64,000 nt of DNA from Eurosta solidaginis. Lineage: Eukaryota > Arthropoda > Insecta > Diptera > Tephritidae. Positions within the stretch are counted from its first letter, which is position 1. Each line of letters begins with the position of its first letter. Below are positions 11,752 through 23,900 of this stretch, in pieces. A program made the translations under genes and the position numbers. Where the stretch lies: assembly GCF_040869045.1 (NCBI RefSeq), contig NC_090320.1, positions 251,038,978-251,102,977 of the forward strand, given 5' to 3'. The notes under the pieces were generated by a model, which did no database searches, was not told the DNA's origin, and saw nothing but the letters and a program-made list of their open reading frames with translations.

Positions 11752-12640
11752 CAGACAATTCTAAATATTCTCGCGGATTTTTTTATTCCCGCGGAAAAAT
11801 TCCTCCAATCTGTTCTCCTAGGGAGAACAATAATTGGGGAATAGGAATTTCGAAGTCAGCTGTTTTGTTAATTGAAATTTCGTTGCATATTTCTTATTTT
11901 GTTTAAAAAATTGAAGTTTAATTATTGTTGCAAATTTGTTGGAAATTAAGAAATAAAATATAAACATTGCACAGTATTTATTGCATTTCATGTGGTATTC
12001 ACTGAAATGAGTAATGAATTGGTGCCACAGCAACATCAACAGCGGAACATAAGAAGAAGACGGCGGGATAACACAAATCCGCCGGAGTTGCATGCATTCA
12101 TTCTGCAAAGCAATTTTCTGGCGGCCAAGTCGATTTGAGTTCGCCTTTCGCCATATGCCAAACTCTCTTTAAGCCTTCTTAAAAAATTCTTGCGCAATTT
12201 CTGGATGGCTCCATCAAAAATACAAAGAGCTCTTCCGTTGCTTATGATATACTTTTCGACTTAAAATAATGAATATAGTGGTTGTTGTTGTTGTTGTATT
12301 AACAGTGGAAATATTGTGGTAGAATGTAAATACATATTTTAGCACAAATTTGTACAAATAAGTGTTTTTTCTTAAAAGAACCAATTTCCTTTAACTATTT
12401 TGATGCATTCCCTTTAATTTAACTAGTGAAAAAACTCATATGAAATGACAGAGAAATCTCCCCCTCCCTCACATTCATAATACCTACTTTTCTCCCATAA
12501 CCGGTTTCCGCTTTTTCGAACATTGTTCAGAATAGGAGGAAAGGGAGAAGTGAAAAAACTCACAAGGAATTTTTATTTAGAATACGAGGAATGGGAGAAG
12601 GGAGAAAACTCGCACGGAATTTTCGTTTAGAATTGGGCTG
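11752..12640. mobile_element. MITE family 1, left copy
   Basis: 889 bp with terminal inverted repeats: CAGACAATTCTAAA at the left, TTTAGAATTGGGCTG at the right. Internal sequence is non-coding and includes CGCGGATTTTTTTATTCCCGCGG near the left end and a GTTGTTGTTG run. The second copy is at 13616-14536. Flanks: AAT at 11749-11751 on the left, ATA on the inner side. Confidence 0.8.
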
Positions 12641-13615
12641 ATAGACTTCCATATATCAAAATCATCAGTATCGAAAAATTTGATTGAGCCATGTCCGTCC
12701 ATCCGTCCGTCTGTTAGCACGATGACTTGAGTAAATATTGAGATATCTTCACCGAATTTGGTACACTAGCTTATCTGGACCCAGAATAGATTGGTATTGA
12801 AAATGAGTGATAACCACGCCGACTTCTTATATATATAACATTTTGGAAAACACAAAAAACCTGATAATTTAGTAAATAATATACCTATAATGTTGAACTT
12901 TGACATGTGGACTGATATTGACTCTTAATAAAAATTTGGAAACATTTTTTAAAATGGGCGTGGCACCGCCCACTTGTGATAAAATCAATTTTACAAATAT
13001 TAATCATAAATCAAAAATCGTTAAACCTATCGTAACAAAATTCGGCAGAGGCGTTGCCTTTACTATAAGGAATGTTTTGAAGAAAAATTAACGAAATCGG
13101 TTAAGGACCACGCCCACTTTTATATAAAAGATTTTTAAAGGGGTCATGGACGAATAAAATAAGCTATATCTATGCAAAAAAGAGCTTTATATCAATGGTA
13201 TTTCATTTCCCAAGTGGATTTACAACAATAAATAGGAAAAACTTCAACAAAAACAACAACAACAAAAACTTCAAATTTAAAAAAATGGGCATGGCACCTC
13301 CCCTTTTATGACTAAGCACTTTTCTATGTTTCGGGAGCCATAACTCGAAGAAAAATTAACGGATCGTAATAAAATTGGGAGATCGGTTACAGACCACGCC
13401 CACTTTTATATAAAATATTTTTAAAAGGGTCGTAGACTAGAATAATAAGCTATAACTTAGCAAAAAATAGGTTTGAATCAATGATATTACACTTATCAAG
13501 TTTTACTGTAAGAGGAAATGGGGAGACATTTTTTTTAAACGGGCGGTGCTACGTGTTATGCAAAAGTAATTTATCTGAAATGAAATGTACAATTGAAGCT
13601 CACGCTGACTATATA
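12641..13615 (+). repeat. Dispersed repeat family B segment trapped between two MITE copies
   Basis: Carries the hallmarks of a repeat found several times in the window: ATAGACTTCC..ATATC start, CCGTCCATCCGTCCGTCTG, repeated CCACGCCCACTTTTATATAAA and GGGCATGGCACC boxes, GTTTCGGGAGCCATAACTCG, and AAGCTCACGCTGAC at the end. Internally built of roughly 300 bp diverged subunits. No credible ORF. Confidence 0.75.
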
Positions 13616-14536
13616 CAGACCAATTCTAAATATTCTCGCGGAATTTTGTTCTCGCGGATTTTTTTATTCCCGCGGAAAAATTCCTCCAATTCTGTTCTCC
13701 TAGGGAGAACAATAATTGGGGAATAGGAATTTCGAATTTTCGAAGTCAGCTGTTTTGTCAATTGAAATTTCGTTGCACATTTCTTATTTTGTTTAAAAAA
13801 TTGAAAAGTTTAATTATTGTTGCAAATTTGTTGGAAATTAAGAAATAAAATATAAACATTGCACAGTATTTATTGCATTTCATGTGGTATTCACTGAAAT
13901 GAGTAATGAATTGGTGCCACAGCAACATCAACAGCGGAACATAAGAAGAAGACGGCGGGATAACACAAATCCGCCGGAGTTGCATGCATTCATTCTGCAA
14001 AGCAATTTTCTGGCGGCCAAGTTGAGTTGAATTCGTCCTTCATCATATGCCAATATCTATTTAAGCCTTATTAAAAAATCCTTGCGCAATTTCTGGATGG
14101 CTGCATCAAATTTGTATACCAAGAGCTCTACCGTTGCTTATGATATACTTTTCAACTTAAAATAAAGAATATTGTGGTTGTAGTTGTTGTTGTATTAGAA
14201 GTAAGAATATTGTGGTAGAATATAAATACATCTTTTAGCACAAATTTGTACAAATAAGTGTTCTTTCTTAAAATAACCAATTTCCTTTAACTATTTTGAT
14301 GCATTCCCTTTAATTTAACAAGTGAAAAAACTCCTATGAAATGGCAGAGAAATCTCCCTCTCCCTCACGTTCATAATACCTACTTTTCTCCCATAACCGG
14401 TTTCCGCTTTTTCGAACATTGTTCAGAATAGGAGGAAAGGGAGAAGTGAAAAAACTCACAAGGAATTTTTATTTAGAATACGAGGAATGGGAGAAGGGAG
14501 AAAACTCGCACGGAATTTTCGTTTAGAATTGGGCTG
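13616..14536. mobile_element. MITE family 1, right copy
   Basis: 921 bp: starts CAGACCAATTCTAAATATTCTCGCGG and ends TTTAGAATTGGGCTG, collinear and highly similar to 11752-12640 with small indels. Right flank is AAT (14537-14539), the same trinucleotide as the left flank of the left copy. Confidence 0.82.
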
Positions 14537-14564
14537 AATATAAAACCAATATTGGAAACATGGC
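14537..14564 (+). repeat. Fragment of mdg1-like leader resuming after the composite MITE
   Basis: 28 bp identical to 4806-4833 of the copy B leader. Together with 11726-11751 it reconstructs the start of a third internal region, showing where the composite MITE landed. Confidence 0.7.
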
Positions 14565-14639
14565 AAGTATTTGGAGGCGGCGCCCTCCACGGCATAGCAG
14601 CTAACCTGGGTGAGTGGCGAACGGCTGGCGTAGCCATTA

Positions 14640-15470
14640 TAACCTACGTAATATTGGTGTTTTCTCTATTACCTCAAATGGTCCTTCATATGGCTCCTGT
14701 AAACCGGTTCTCTTTCTATCAACTCTAACTAATACAAAATTGCAATCATTTAAATCTTTTGGAACATAAACTAGTGAATTTTTATGATGAGATATGTTTG
14801 ATGCACAATTCTTTAAATTTTGTTTTAATTTTAACAGACCATCAGATGAGTCAAAGTTATTTTCAGATCGAACTACCATTTGCGAAGGAAGTCTTAGATT
14901 TTACCCATATACCATCTCTGCAGCTGTAGATTGAATGTCTTCTTTATAGGATGATCGCAAACCTAACAACACTATAGGTAACTCCTCATACCATTCAGCT
15001 GCACTTCCACTGGCCATAATTGAAGCTTTAAGTTGCCTACGAAAGCGTTCAACTATTCCATTAGCTTGCGGATGATAAGCAGTGGTTATGATTTTATGAC
15101 TTCCTAATAGTTTTGAGAGCTCTGTAAGAACCTGCGATGTAAATTGCGCTCCCTGATCAGTTGTAATTGTCAACGGAACTCCAAATCGTGATATATACTC
15201 ACGAAAGAAAGTCTCTGCCACATTTTTCGCGGAAATATTTTGAAGAGGATATGCTTCCGGCCAACGAGAATTCCTATCTATTAAAGTTAATATAAATCTT
15301 AAATCATGTGATGGAGGAAGAGGTCCAACCATATCTAGATGTACATGTTCAAAACGCCCTTTTGGAATTGGTATTTTCGAAACTTGCGATTTTGTATGTC
15401 TATAAATTTTACTTTTTTAACAATTAATGCACTCTTTCGCCTACTGGTTTACATCTTTATTCATTTCTGG
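14640..15470 (-). pseudogene. integrase of CsRn1-type element
   Basis: Two open pieces, 14901-15332 and 14637-14879. The core shows VGPLPPSHDLRFILTLIDRNSRWPE (first Asp region), TTDQGAQFTS (second Asp) and YHPQANGIVERFRRQLK (Glu). The zinc-binding part upstream is interrupted by stops (VNQ-stop, CINC-stop). The frame breaks again at MVYG-stop before the C-terminal piece (EPYEGPFEVIEK). Would have catalysed cDNA integration. Confidence 0.8.
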
Positions 15471-17000
15471 ACAAAAATATCTATTAGTGATTAACCGGCG
15501 TGTTGCTTTAATACCAACGTGGGCTATACCATGTAATTTCTCAAACACTAATTTTCTTAACACTTGAGGTATATGTGGCCTTGTTAAATTAAGTGATGTC
15601 TCACACCAAATTTGAATATTTAAAAAGGGAACTGATATTAGTTCTAATTTATGTCTACAATTTAGATTTTCTACTAATGATTTTATTTCACCATCTTTTT
15701 CTTGTTCAATAAATAACTCTTTTAAAATTACATCAATGGTTTCTAACGTTAAAACTTCGGGTATCCTTGACAACGCATCCGCAACACAGTTTAATTCCCC
15801 TTTTATGTATTTAATGTCACTAGTAAATTGGGATATGAACTCCAAATGTCTCGTCTGTCTGGGACTTCGATCTACCTTCGAATTCAATGCAAATGTAAGT
15901 GGCTTGTGATCCGTATAAACCGTAAAAGATCTACCTTCCAACCAATGTTTAAAGTGTTTAATAGTTAAATAAATAGCGAGTAACTCTCTATCAAAAGTAC
16001 TATATTTACATTCAGACGGACTAAGTTTCTTAGAGAAGAAGGCTAACGGTTCTTTAGTATTGTTGATTTCCTGTTGAAGAACTCCTCCAATAGCCCTATT
16101 TGATGCGTCTACAGCAACAGAGAGAATTGCTTCACTGTTGAAATGTGTTAACAATGTTTTCTTAGCAAAACTCTCTTTTACTTTCTCAAATGCCTGCAAT
16201 GTTTCATCAGACCAATCAAGTACCTTATCTTTGCTCTTCGATGCCTTTGTTATCATGCTGTGTATTGGGCCTAGCATTTCAGCAAGCTTTGGTATATACC
16301 TATGGTAAAAATTAACCATTCCCACAAACTTTTGCATTTGTTTGATTGACATTGGCCGTCCAAAATCAAGAATTGATTAAATTTTCTTCGCTGATGGTTG
16401 AATACCTTCAGACGATATGTTGTAACCTAGGAAATTAATTTTACCTACTCCAAAAACGCACTTAGATGGCTTGATATTCAATCCGTACTTATCTAAACGT
16501 TGAAATAGTATATTAAGATGTTGTAAATGTTCTGATTCATCTTTACTAGCTATCAGTATGTCGTCCAAATAAACAAATATAAAATCTAAATCGTGTAACA
16601 CTTCATTTATAAACCTTTGGAATGTTTGCGCTGAATTTCGTAATCCAAAAGGCATTCTGACGAATTCGAACATTCCAAAAGGTGTGGCTATGGCAGTCTT
16701 ATGAATGTCTTCTTCCGCAACAGGTATCTGATGGTAAGCCCTAACCAAATCTATATTTGAAAATATTGTTTTATTTTTGAATTCAATATGTAAATCATGT
16801 ATGTATGGCAAAGGATATCGATCAGGTACAGTGATTAAATTAATCCTACGATAATCTCCGCAAGGACGCCAGTCATTTGCGTCTTTTTAGGTACTAAATG
16901 TAATGGCGATGTTCCATGTGATTTAGATGGACGACATATTCCTGATTTAAAAAAAAAATCGAATTCAGTCTGCTATTTTAAATTTAACAGGATCGAAACG
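15441..17000 (-). pseudogene. reverse transcriptase / RNase H of CsRn1-type element
   Basis: RT piece 16377-16811 contains [35 protein letters not shown] and the catalytic [16 protein letters not shown] thumb and RNase H piece 15441-16352 contains VDASNRAIGGVLQQ, FDRELLAIYLTIKHFKHWLEG, YTDHKPLT and NCVADALSRIPE. A stop separates the two pieces (AKKI-stop). The RT N-terminus around 16812-16965 is frameshifted (a PLHLVPKK trace is visible). Confidence 0.82.
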
Positions 17001-17520
17001 TCTTGGCCTACAAAAAGGTAATATTCCATTCGTTATAATATGATGAACTGTCGAATGATTAACCTTTTTATTATAATCTGGCTGAGAAGTTAAAGAAGGA
17101 AAATTTTTTAAAAGTTTTATATATTGATTTTCAACTGAAAATAATTTAGGCAATGAAATATTACAAAACCTGGATATAGCATCTACAGATAAACTAGTTA
17201 GAGGATCTATTAATTTCTTATTCTTTATATCTATTAAAAGTCCATATTTTTCTAAAAAATCTGCACCTATGATCGGTTTTGAAATATTTGCAATAAGAAA
17301 TACCAATGGAAATTATCCATAAGTCGAAATCATGCTGCCATTAGCAGCCGTTTAAATAATATCTGAAGATTTTTTGTAAATTTTGAATTTAGATGAAGGA
17401 AGAACTGAAATCTCAGCACCACTATCTATTAAGAATCTTAGCTTGCTTTCTTTATCTAATACAAACAAGCGACGTGTTGAAAAATTCAAAATGCTGTTGT
17501 TAGTCGCTGCAACAACAGCG
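16965..17520 (-). pseudogene. retroviral-type aspartic protease of CsRn1-type element
   Basis: An active-site-like DSGAEIS is encoded at about 17410-17427 in the LRFLIDSGAEISVLP context, followed after a stop (about 17353) by the flap/C-terminal part ISKPIIGADFLEKYGLLID (ORF 16965-17306). The protease would cleave Gag and Pol. One in-frame stop and a disturbed segment near 17310-17355 disable it. Confidence 0.75.
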
Positions 17521-17524
17521 CTGT

Positions 17525-18400
17525 CTAGTTTGTTTGACTAGGACCATTTTTCTGGAAAGCACACGGTTCTTCACATTTACGAGCTTTACTGCCGAAACGG
17601 TAATGATACTTACATAACCAGTTTTGAGACTTTGATCTACCTCGCGACTGAGAATTCCTGCGAAAACTAAAATTCCGCCTTTTTGGACGTGACTGTCTGT
17701 CATTAATTTGTGTTTTAATCTCGTTAATATCTAATTGTAAATGATTAAAACTTTCACATATTTTTGTTGTGGCCTTCGCTAAATTCTCTACAATTTTTCC
17801 CAATTCATCAATATTAATCGAAGATGTAACAACTCTATTTCTAACTGCACAAATTTCATTACCACTGGTTATCTCCCAAATTTTATCTGCCAGTTGCAAA
17901 AGATCATTAATATTATTTAAATTAGCACTAGTCAATGCAACATAAAGATTTTTTGGAAGTTTACGTAACCAAAGATTTTTAAGGAAATTTGAATCGATAG
18001 TATTACCTGCTAGTTGGTCAAGGGTCCTATAATATTCAGAAGGTTTCCGATCACCTATCTCAGTATCTGATAAAATTTTATCTAATCTTCTCTGTTCGCT
18101 TAAGGAGTGCCTATCAATAAGAGTTTTCTTTAAATTGTCATATTTTCCACTTTCAGGTGGATTTTGAATAACATCTAATACATTTGCAATAATGTCTTGT
18201 GGCAAGGCAGTTATTACAAACTCGTATTTAGTCAAATCTCTAGTTATACCTTTTGTAGCAAATTGCGTCTCAGCATGTACGAACCATCCTTCTGGACAGT
18301 TCGACCAAAATTGCGGTAATTTTACCGAAGTGGCACAAATTTCATTCCTATCGTAAGGATTGCGTATATTTTCTGACGAGAACTCACATGGATCCTCTAT
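17525..18400 (-). pseudogene. gag of CsRn1-type element
   Basis: Open frame 17525-18502. The recognisable gag starts near 18335 (SVKLPQFWSNCPEGWF) and includes the family-typical NPPESGKYDNLKKTLIDR, GDRKPSEYYRTLDQLAG and LWLRKLPKNL. It ends in a basic tail and a Cys/His motif (CKYHYRFGSKARKCEEPC). The N-terminal 50 codons of the frame (hydrophobic FFFLFFCEPF) look like leader read through, not protein. Nearly intact as a frame, but the rest of the element is dead. Confidence 0.78.
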
Positions 18401-18502
18401 ATCTATAATATACCTGTTTTGTCTATCTCCCGCGCCCGTTTCAGGCGGAATGAAACATTTTGAAAAAGGTTCACAAAAAAACAAAAAAAAAAAAATTAAC
18501 AA

Positions 18503-19588
18503 TCCTATAGACTTCTATAAATATATTATAAAATTAAAATCAAATTATATAATAATCATATATGTATAAATATTTAATAGTTGATGTGGATATGTTGTAA
18601 CGTTACAGCTGAATGACTGCACAGGAAGTGCACACGAAACGCAGTGACTGAAATCACTACCACACACTTTAGCGACGCTCTGATCCACGTATTAGCGTAT
18701 GCGCTTCCTTTTGCTTTTCTTCTGCCTTTAAATTGTGTTTTCAAATATTATGATCTGTTTGATATTTTGCAATTGTTGCTATGTCAAGTTATAGCCCTTC
18801 AAACGATGACGAAAGTAGAATGGCAGACATTGTAATATACATACATATTTATCGAATGTAAAGGTAACTCATAACAGCTGTCGTTTGCTGTTTCAGTGAT
18901 GAATTACTACTCTATAGATAACTGCGCTGTTGGTGACTAATTGAGAGCAAAAATGTATAGAACTTTCTAAGTGATTCAAGATACAGTGAGTATAATTGAG
19001 GATATGTATGTGCGTATGTATTGGGCAATTTGACTGCTGACTCAGATGTACTTTGGGTTTGTGTTATACTCCTACAACAAATAAGTCGTAATTTGACTGT
19101 ACGACGTGCTCTAGTTGACGATTTCCGCTTTGTACCGTTGCTAGCATTCGTCCTCAAACGTTCACATGAACAAGAAAAACAAAAATACAAAAGATACTTA
19201 CACTTCTGTAAGATTTAACTTATGGTATGCAAATTATTTGGGAAGAACTATATCTTTTGGTGTTGCTGCAATTTGTTAATATCAAGCAGCTGAAGAGAGT
19301 GAAGACGCATTGGCGCAGTCGGTAAAATGTTTGTTGTGCTGCTCGAATACTTTGGCTTCTGCCAAAACTTTACGACTTCATGTGATGGTCTGAAGATAGA
19401 GTAACACCGAGAAGCCTTCTAGAAATATTGATTGTATGGATTGCTGGCCGTTTGTTGTATATATGTTTAGAAATATTGATTGTATGAATTGCTGGCCGTT
19501 TGTTGTATATATCTAATATTCCGCTTTGAGTAAAATTTCAGCTTAAATGCGCAAGGATTACGCTCTTCGGCTCCTGGCGGCGTCGCCA
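18503..19588 (-). other. Leader of CsRn1-type element; other remnants possible
   Basis: No credible gene. A PBS-like sequence sits at 19572-19588 on the - strand (TGGCGACGCCGCCAGGAG). A 47-48 bp direct repeat (TAGAAATATTGATTGTATG...) occurs at 19420-19466 and 19468-19512. A + strand TGGCGCAGTCGGTAA at about 19313-19327 resembles a tRNA-Ser-type primer-binding site of other gypsy elements. Small ORFs here look like chance. Confidence 0.5.
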
Positions 19589-19830
19589 AAATTTTATGGA
19601 TATATTATGGATATTCAATTCATCTATATTTGTTCAATAAGTTTTATAATTAAATAATCACGATATATTTATTAATAATTATATTCGTTCAATAATCAAT
19701 TCAAAAAAAATTAAAATTTTCACATCAAAAAATAACATGAAATATAAAAACTTGAAACTCGATTTTTAAAGAAAAATTAAAGTTTTAACAATAACAAGTA
19801 TTTCATAACAACGTGTAGTAAATCCCTACA
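19589..19830 (-). repeat. 5' LTR of CsRn1-type element
   Basis: Read on the - strand it begins TGTAGGGATTTACTACACG and runs to the primer-binding sequence at 19588. AT-rich, about 242 bp. No second copy exists in the window to prove the ends. Confidence 0.5.
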
Positions 19831-20775
19831 CGTGGCACCGCCCACTTGTGATAAAATCAATTTTACAAATATTAATCATAAATCAAAAATCGTTAAACCT
19901 ATCATTACAAAATTCGACAGAGAGATTGCCTTTACATAAGGAATACTTTGAAGAAAAATTAACGAAATCGGTTAAGGACCACGCCTACTTTTATATAAAA
20001 GATTTTTAAAAGGGTCGTGGACGAATAAAATAAGCTATATCTTTGCAAAAAAGATTTTTATAACAATGGTATTTCATTTACCAACTGGATTTATAACAAC
20101 AAATAGGAAAAACTTCAAATTTAAAAAAATGGGTGTGGCACCGCCCCTTTTATGACTAAGCAATTTTCTATGTTTCGGGAGCCATAACTCGCAGAAAAAT
20201 TAACGGATCTTAATAAAATTAGGTACACAAATTTTCCCTATAGCAAGAAATAGATCGGTTAAAGACAACGGCCACTTTTATATAAACGATTTTTAAAAGG
20301 GACGTAGACGAAAATAATAAGCTATATCTTAGCGAAAAAAAAGCTTTGCATCAATAGAATTTTACTTTCTAAATTAAATTATAACATTAAATCGGAAAAC
20401 ACATAAATTTGAAAAAATGGGTGTGGTACCGCCCCTTTCTTGTCTAAGCAATTTTCAATGTTTCGGGAGCCATAACTTGAAGAAAAATTAACATATCGTA
20501 ATGAAATTGTGTGCACATATTTTCCTTATAGCAGAAAATATTTCTAGTAAAAATAGACGAGATGGGTTAAAGACCACGCCCACTTTTATATAAAATATTT
20601 TTAAAAGGGTCGTAGACGAAAATAATACGCTATATCTTAGCAAAAAATAGTTTTGAATCAATGACATTTCACTTATCAAGTTACATTGTAAAGTAATTTA
20701 TCTGAAATGAAATGTACAATTAAAGCTCACGCTGAGTATATAATGTTCGGTTACACCCGAACTGAGACACCTTTA
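19831..20775 (+). repeat. Dispersed repeat family B, fragment upstream of COG3 exon
   Basis: Shares with 12641-13615 the string GTGGCACCGCCCACTTGTGATAAAATC, repeated CCACGCCCACTTTTATATAAA and GGGTCGTGGACGAA, and GTTTCGGGAGCCATAACT. It ends AAGCTCACGCTGAGTATATAATGTTCGGTTACACCCGAAC. Its right end is about 50 bp from the splice acceptor of the COG3 exon at 20817. Confidence 0.75.
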
Positions 20776-20816
20776 CTTGTTCAATAATGATATTATAAGA
20801 CAAATTTTGTTTGCAG

Positions 20817-20977
20817 CCGGTGCTTTGGAAGCTTTTTCTAATACAGCAAATCAACTACTACAGGATGTTCAGGAGAGACTGGTTTTTCGTGCGCATTTGT
20901 ATTTACAATCAGATATTTTAAATTATAATCCCTCGGCTGGTGATTTGGCTTATCCTGATAAATTGGAGATGATGGAG
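20817..20977 (+). CDS. Cog3: Cog3 exon (first visible)
   Basis: Acceptor ..tttgtttgcag at 20816; begins with CC completing a codon, then [18 protein letters not shown]; donor gag|gtaatc at 20978. Ends in phase 0. Confidence 0.9.
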
Positions 20978-23900
20978 GTAATCGGTATAATCGGTATATG
21001 GGTAGGCTCGAATCTGAGCGAAAAGATAACCCTAGGGCCTTTTGGAATTTTGTTCGCTTCAAAGGAGGTTCCACTAATATACCCACTTGCATGAACTTTA
21101 ACGGCAAAAGTTCGCAGTCTCTGGACGACACTGTTGAGTTTTTCGCCGATTTCTTTAAATCTAACTTTAGACTTTGGGTCTCTCTCAATCTCCAAACTCG
21201 ATGTAAGCAATGCCATGGTCACGCTAAAGCCGTCGCTGAAATGCGACAGTGATGGTGCCTGTGCAGTTTATCTTTATGTGTCCCTCTTTGTTATATCTTT
21301 AACCTATCTCTATCTTCGGGTATCTAGAAGATGATAGATGGAAGTTGTTGTTGTTGTTGTAGCGATAAGGTTGCTCCCGGAAGGCTTTGGGGAGTGTTAT
21401 CGATGTGATGGTCCTTTGCCGGTTACAGATCCGGTACGCACCGGTAACATGGCACCATTAAGGTGCCAGCCCGATCATCTCGGGAACGATTTATATGGCC
21501 ACATTAAACCTTCAGGCCATCCCTCCCTCCCCACCCCCAAGTTCCATGAGGAGCTTGGGGTCGCCAGAGCCTCGTCTGTTAGTGAAACAGGATTTGCCGC
21601 GGATAGGTGAGGTTGACAATTGGGTTTGGAGAAGCTGTATATTGCGCTGGCAACCTGAAGGGTTGTGCTACACAGCCCCTTGAAATGATGGAAGTCAGCT
21701 TCGATAACACCTATATTTAAAACCGGAAAGAAAAATGAGGCCTCTTATTATAGGCCTACTGCAAAGCTTACTGCTTGTTCAAAACTTCTTGAAAAAATTA
21801 TAAAGGAGAAATTATCTTTTATCGTTAAGAGCTTCGTTGAACCCAATCAACATGTGTTTGTTGCTGGACGCTCTACTGTCACTAACTTGGCCTCTATTTC
21901 TGATTTTTGTATCTCAGAATCAGGCCTGTAACTCGACACAAAAAGCGGTTCAATGGGTTGCGTAGCGCAACCCTTTCAAGCGGTTGGCAACGCATTTTTT
22001 AGATTTTCAAAACCAATTGTCAATCTCACTAACCTTTGATCCTTAGCAGGCGAGGCTCTTGCGACCCAAGTTCCTCTATGAACTGGGGAGTAGGGGCGGG
22101 ATGGCCTAGAAGGTTCAATGCGCTCATTAAATCGTTCCCGACATGGTTTTAAAAAAAATAAAAAATAGAAAATAAAAATGTAAGGCGCGATAACGCCCGA
22201 AGCGATCTAAGGCCAAGCTTCTCTTCCAATTTGCTTGTGCTCCTCTTGATTTTTCCTACAAATTGGCCGGTCGGGCCCTACATGTTTTATGCCGACTCCG
22301 AACGGCATCTGCAAGGCAGATGAGTTTTCACTGAGAGCTTTTCATGGCAGAAATACACCCGGAGCGCTTGCCAAACACTGCCGAGGGGCGACCCCGCTTA
22401 GAAAATTTCCTTCTAATTGAAAGACCTTATTTCTAAAATTTTGAAATTGCTTTGCCCGGGGTGTGAACCCAGGGCATACGGTGTGGTAGGCGGAGCACGC
22501 TACCATCACACCACGCTGGCCGCCCGAGATGGTCTTGCTTGTACCTTAATAGTGCTTGTTACCGGAACGTACCGCATCTATATCCGGCAAAGGAATATGT
22601 TGTTACTCCCCGAACCTTGAATCATTTTGAACGATTTTATATAGCAACGTCGAAACCTAACGTGGGATATTAAGACTGTTTTTTAAGCTATATTATTATT
22701 ATTATTATTTTTTTTTTTTTTTCAAATATATCAATAAATGTTTTTCTTTCGTATAGAGCATCGCTTTATCACTACAGGAACCGCAAAATATGCGCCGCTA
22801 TGACTCACGTTCTTCACTCAATTCCAGTATTTCAAGTGCAATAGAAACCGAAAGTGTTGATACCGCATATAGAGCACGAAATATAAGTGAGAAAAAAATA
22901 CCATTCCTATTAACTATAAAAAATTATTTTATGCAAATATTTGAAAATTTTCAGATTCATCACCTGCCGATATGCACGGCATGTGGTATCCCACTGTACG
23001 CCGCACCTTAGTATGTCTTTCGCGGCTTTATCGCTGTGTGGATCGTCCAATATTTCAAGGATTGTCACAAGAAGCGCTCAAATTATGCATACAAAGTGTA
23101 TCTGCAGCTGCGGCGAAAATTTCAGCTGCTAAAGTATTTAAATGAGTACTTACATTTTCTTTACTCTATAAAAAAATCTCTGTTGTTATGCTTGCAGACC
23201 CCTATTGATGGTGAACTTTTCGAAATCAAACATTTACTTATATTACGCGAACAAATTGCACCTTTTCGTGTTGATTTCACTATCAAAGAGACTTCATTGG
23301 ATTTTAGTAAAGTTAAAACTGCCGCCTTTGGTTTGCTACACAAACGCAAACAACTGTTCACTATGGGCAGTACTAATGCTTTACTCGAATTTCTGCTCGA
23401 AGGTACACCACAAATAAAAGAACATTTACTTGATTCACGTAAAGAAGTCGATCGTCAGCTGAAAATGGTCTGTGAACAGTTTATTAAAGATGCAGTGCAT
23501 ATGCTTGTATCGCCAATTTTACAATTTTTGGATAAAGCGCAAGCGCTATTACAAACCAAGAATGGTAGCAAGACATCGGCAACAGCTGCGACGAATGAAA
23601 AGGAGGGCGGCAGCGCTTCTACAAATCTAAATTATGCGTTACGTCAGAGCGCATGGGCAAGCCCACAGCATATTAGTGGTATCATACAAGAGTCGCAACG
23701 TTTAATTAAAAATAAATTGTCCATATTGCAACGTTCCATGCAATTGTATTTGAGCAATCGTGATACGGAGTTTATAATATTTCGACCTATACGTGTAAGT
23801 ATTTTTAAATATATTAATAGCTTTGTATACACCTTTTCCAGTTTAAGTTCAGAAATTGACAATTCAAGTTCAGAAAATTGCAATTCAAGTTCAGAATTTC

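Larger units (their letters stand above)
14565..19830 (-). mobile_element. Decayed Ty3/gypsy element of CsRn1 type
   Basis: On the - strand from right to left: 5' LTR (19589-19830), primer-binding-like sequence, leader, gag, protease, RT, RNase H, integrase. The gag wording (KLPQFWSNCPEGWFVHAETQ), the Cys/His motif CKYHYRFGSKARKCEEPC and [17 protein letters not shown] are typical of the CsRn1 clade. No 3' LTR is found beyond integrase: the element ends against the mdg1 leader fragment at 14564, so it is 3'-truncated. Multiple stops and frameshifts make it inactive. Confidence 0.82.

Noticed and set aside
18912..19190. 92-codon - strand ORF rich in Arg/Ser
   Set aside because: Lies in the non-coding leader of the CsRn1-type element, with no recognisable domain and an overlapping + strand ORF of similar quality.
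19307..19375. Possible tRNA gene because of an A-box-like TGGCGCAGTCGGTA
   Set aside because: No B box or acceptor-stem pairing follows; a retrotransposon primer-binding site explains the match better.
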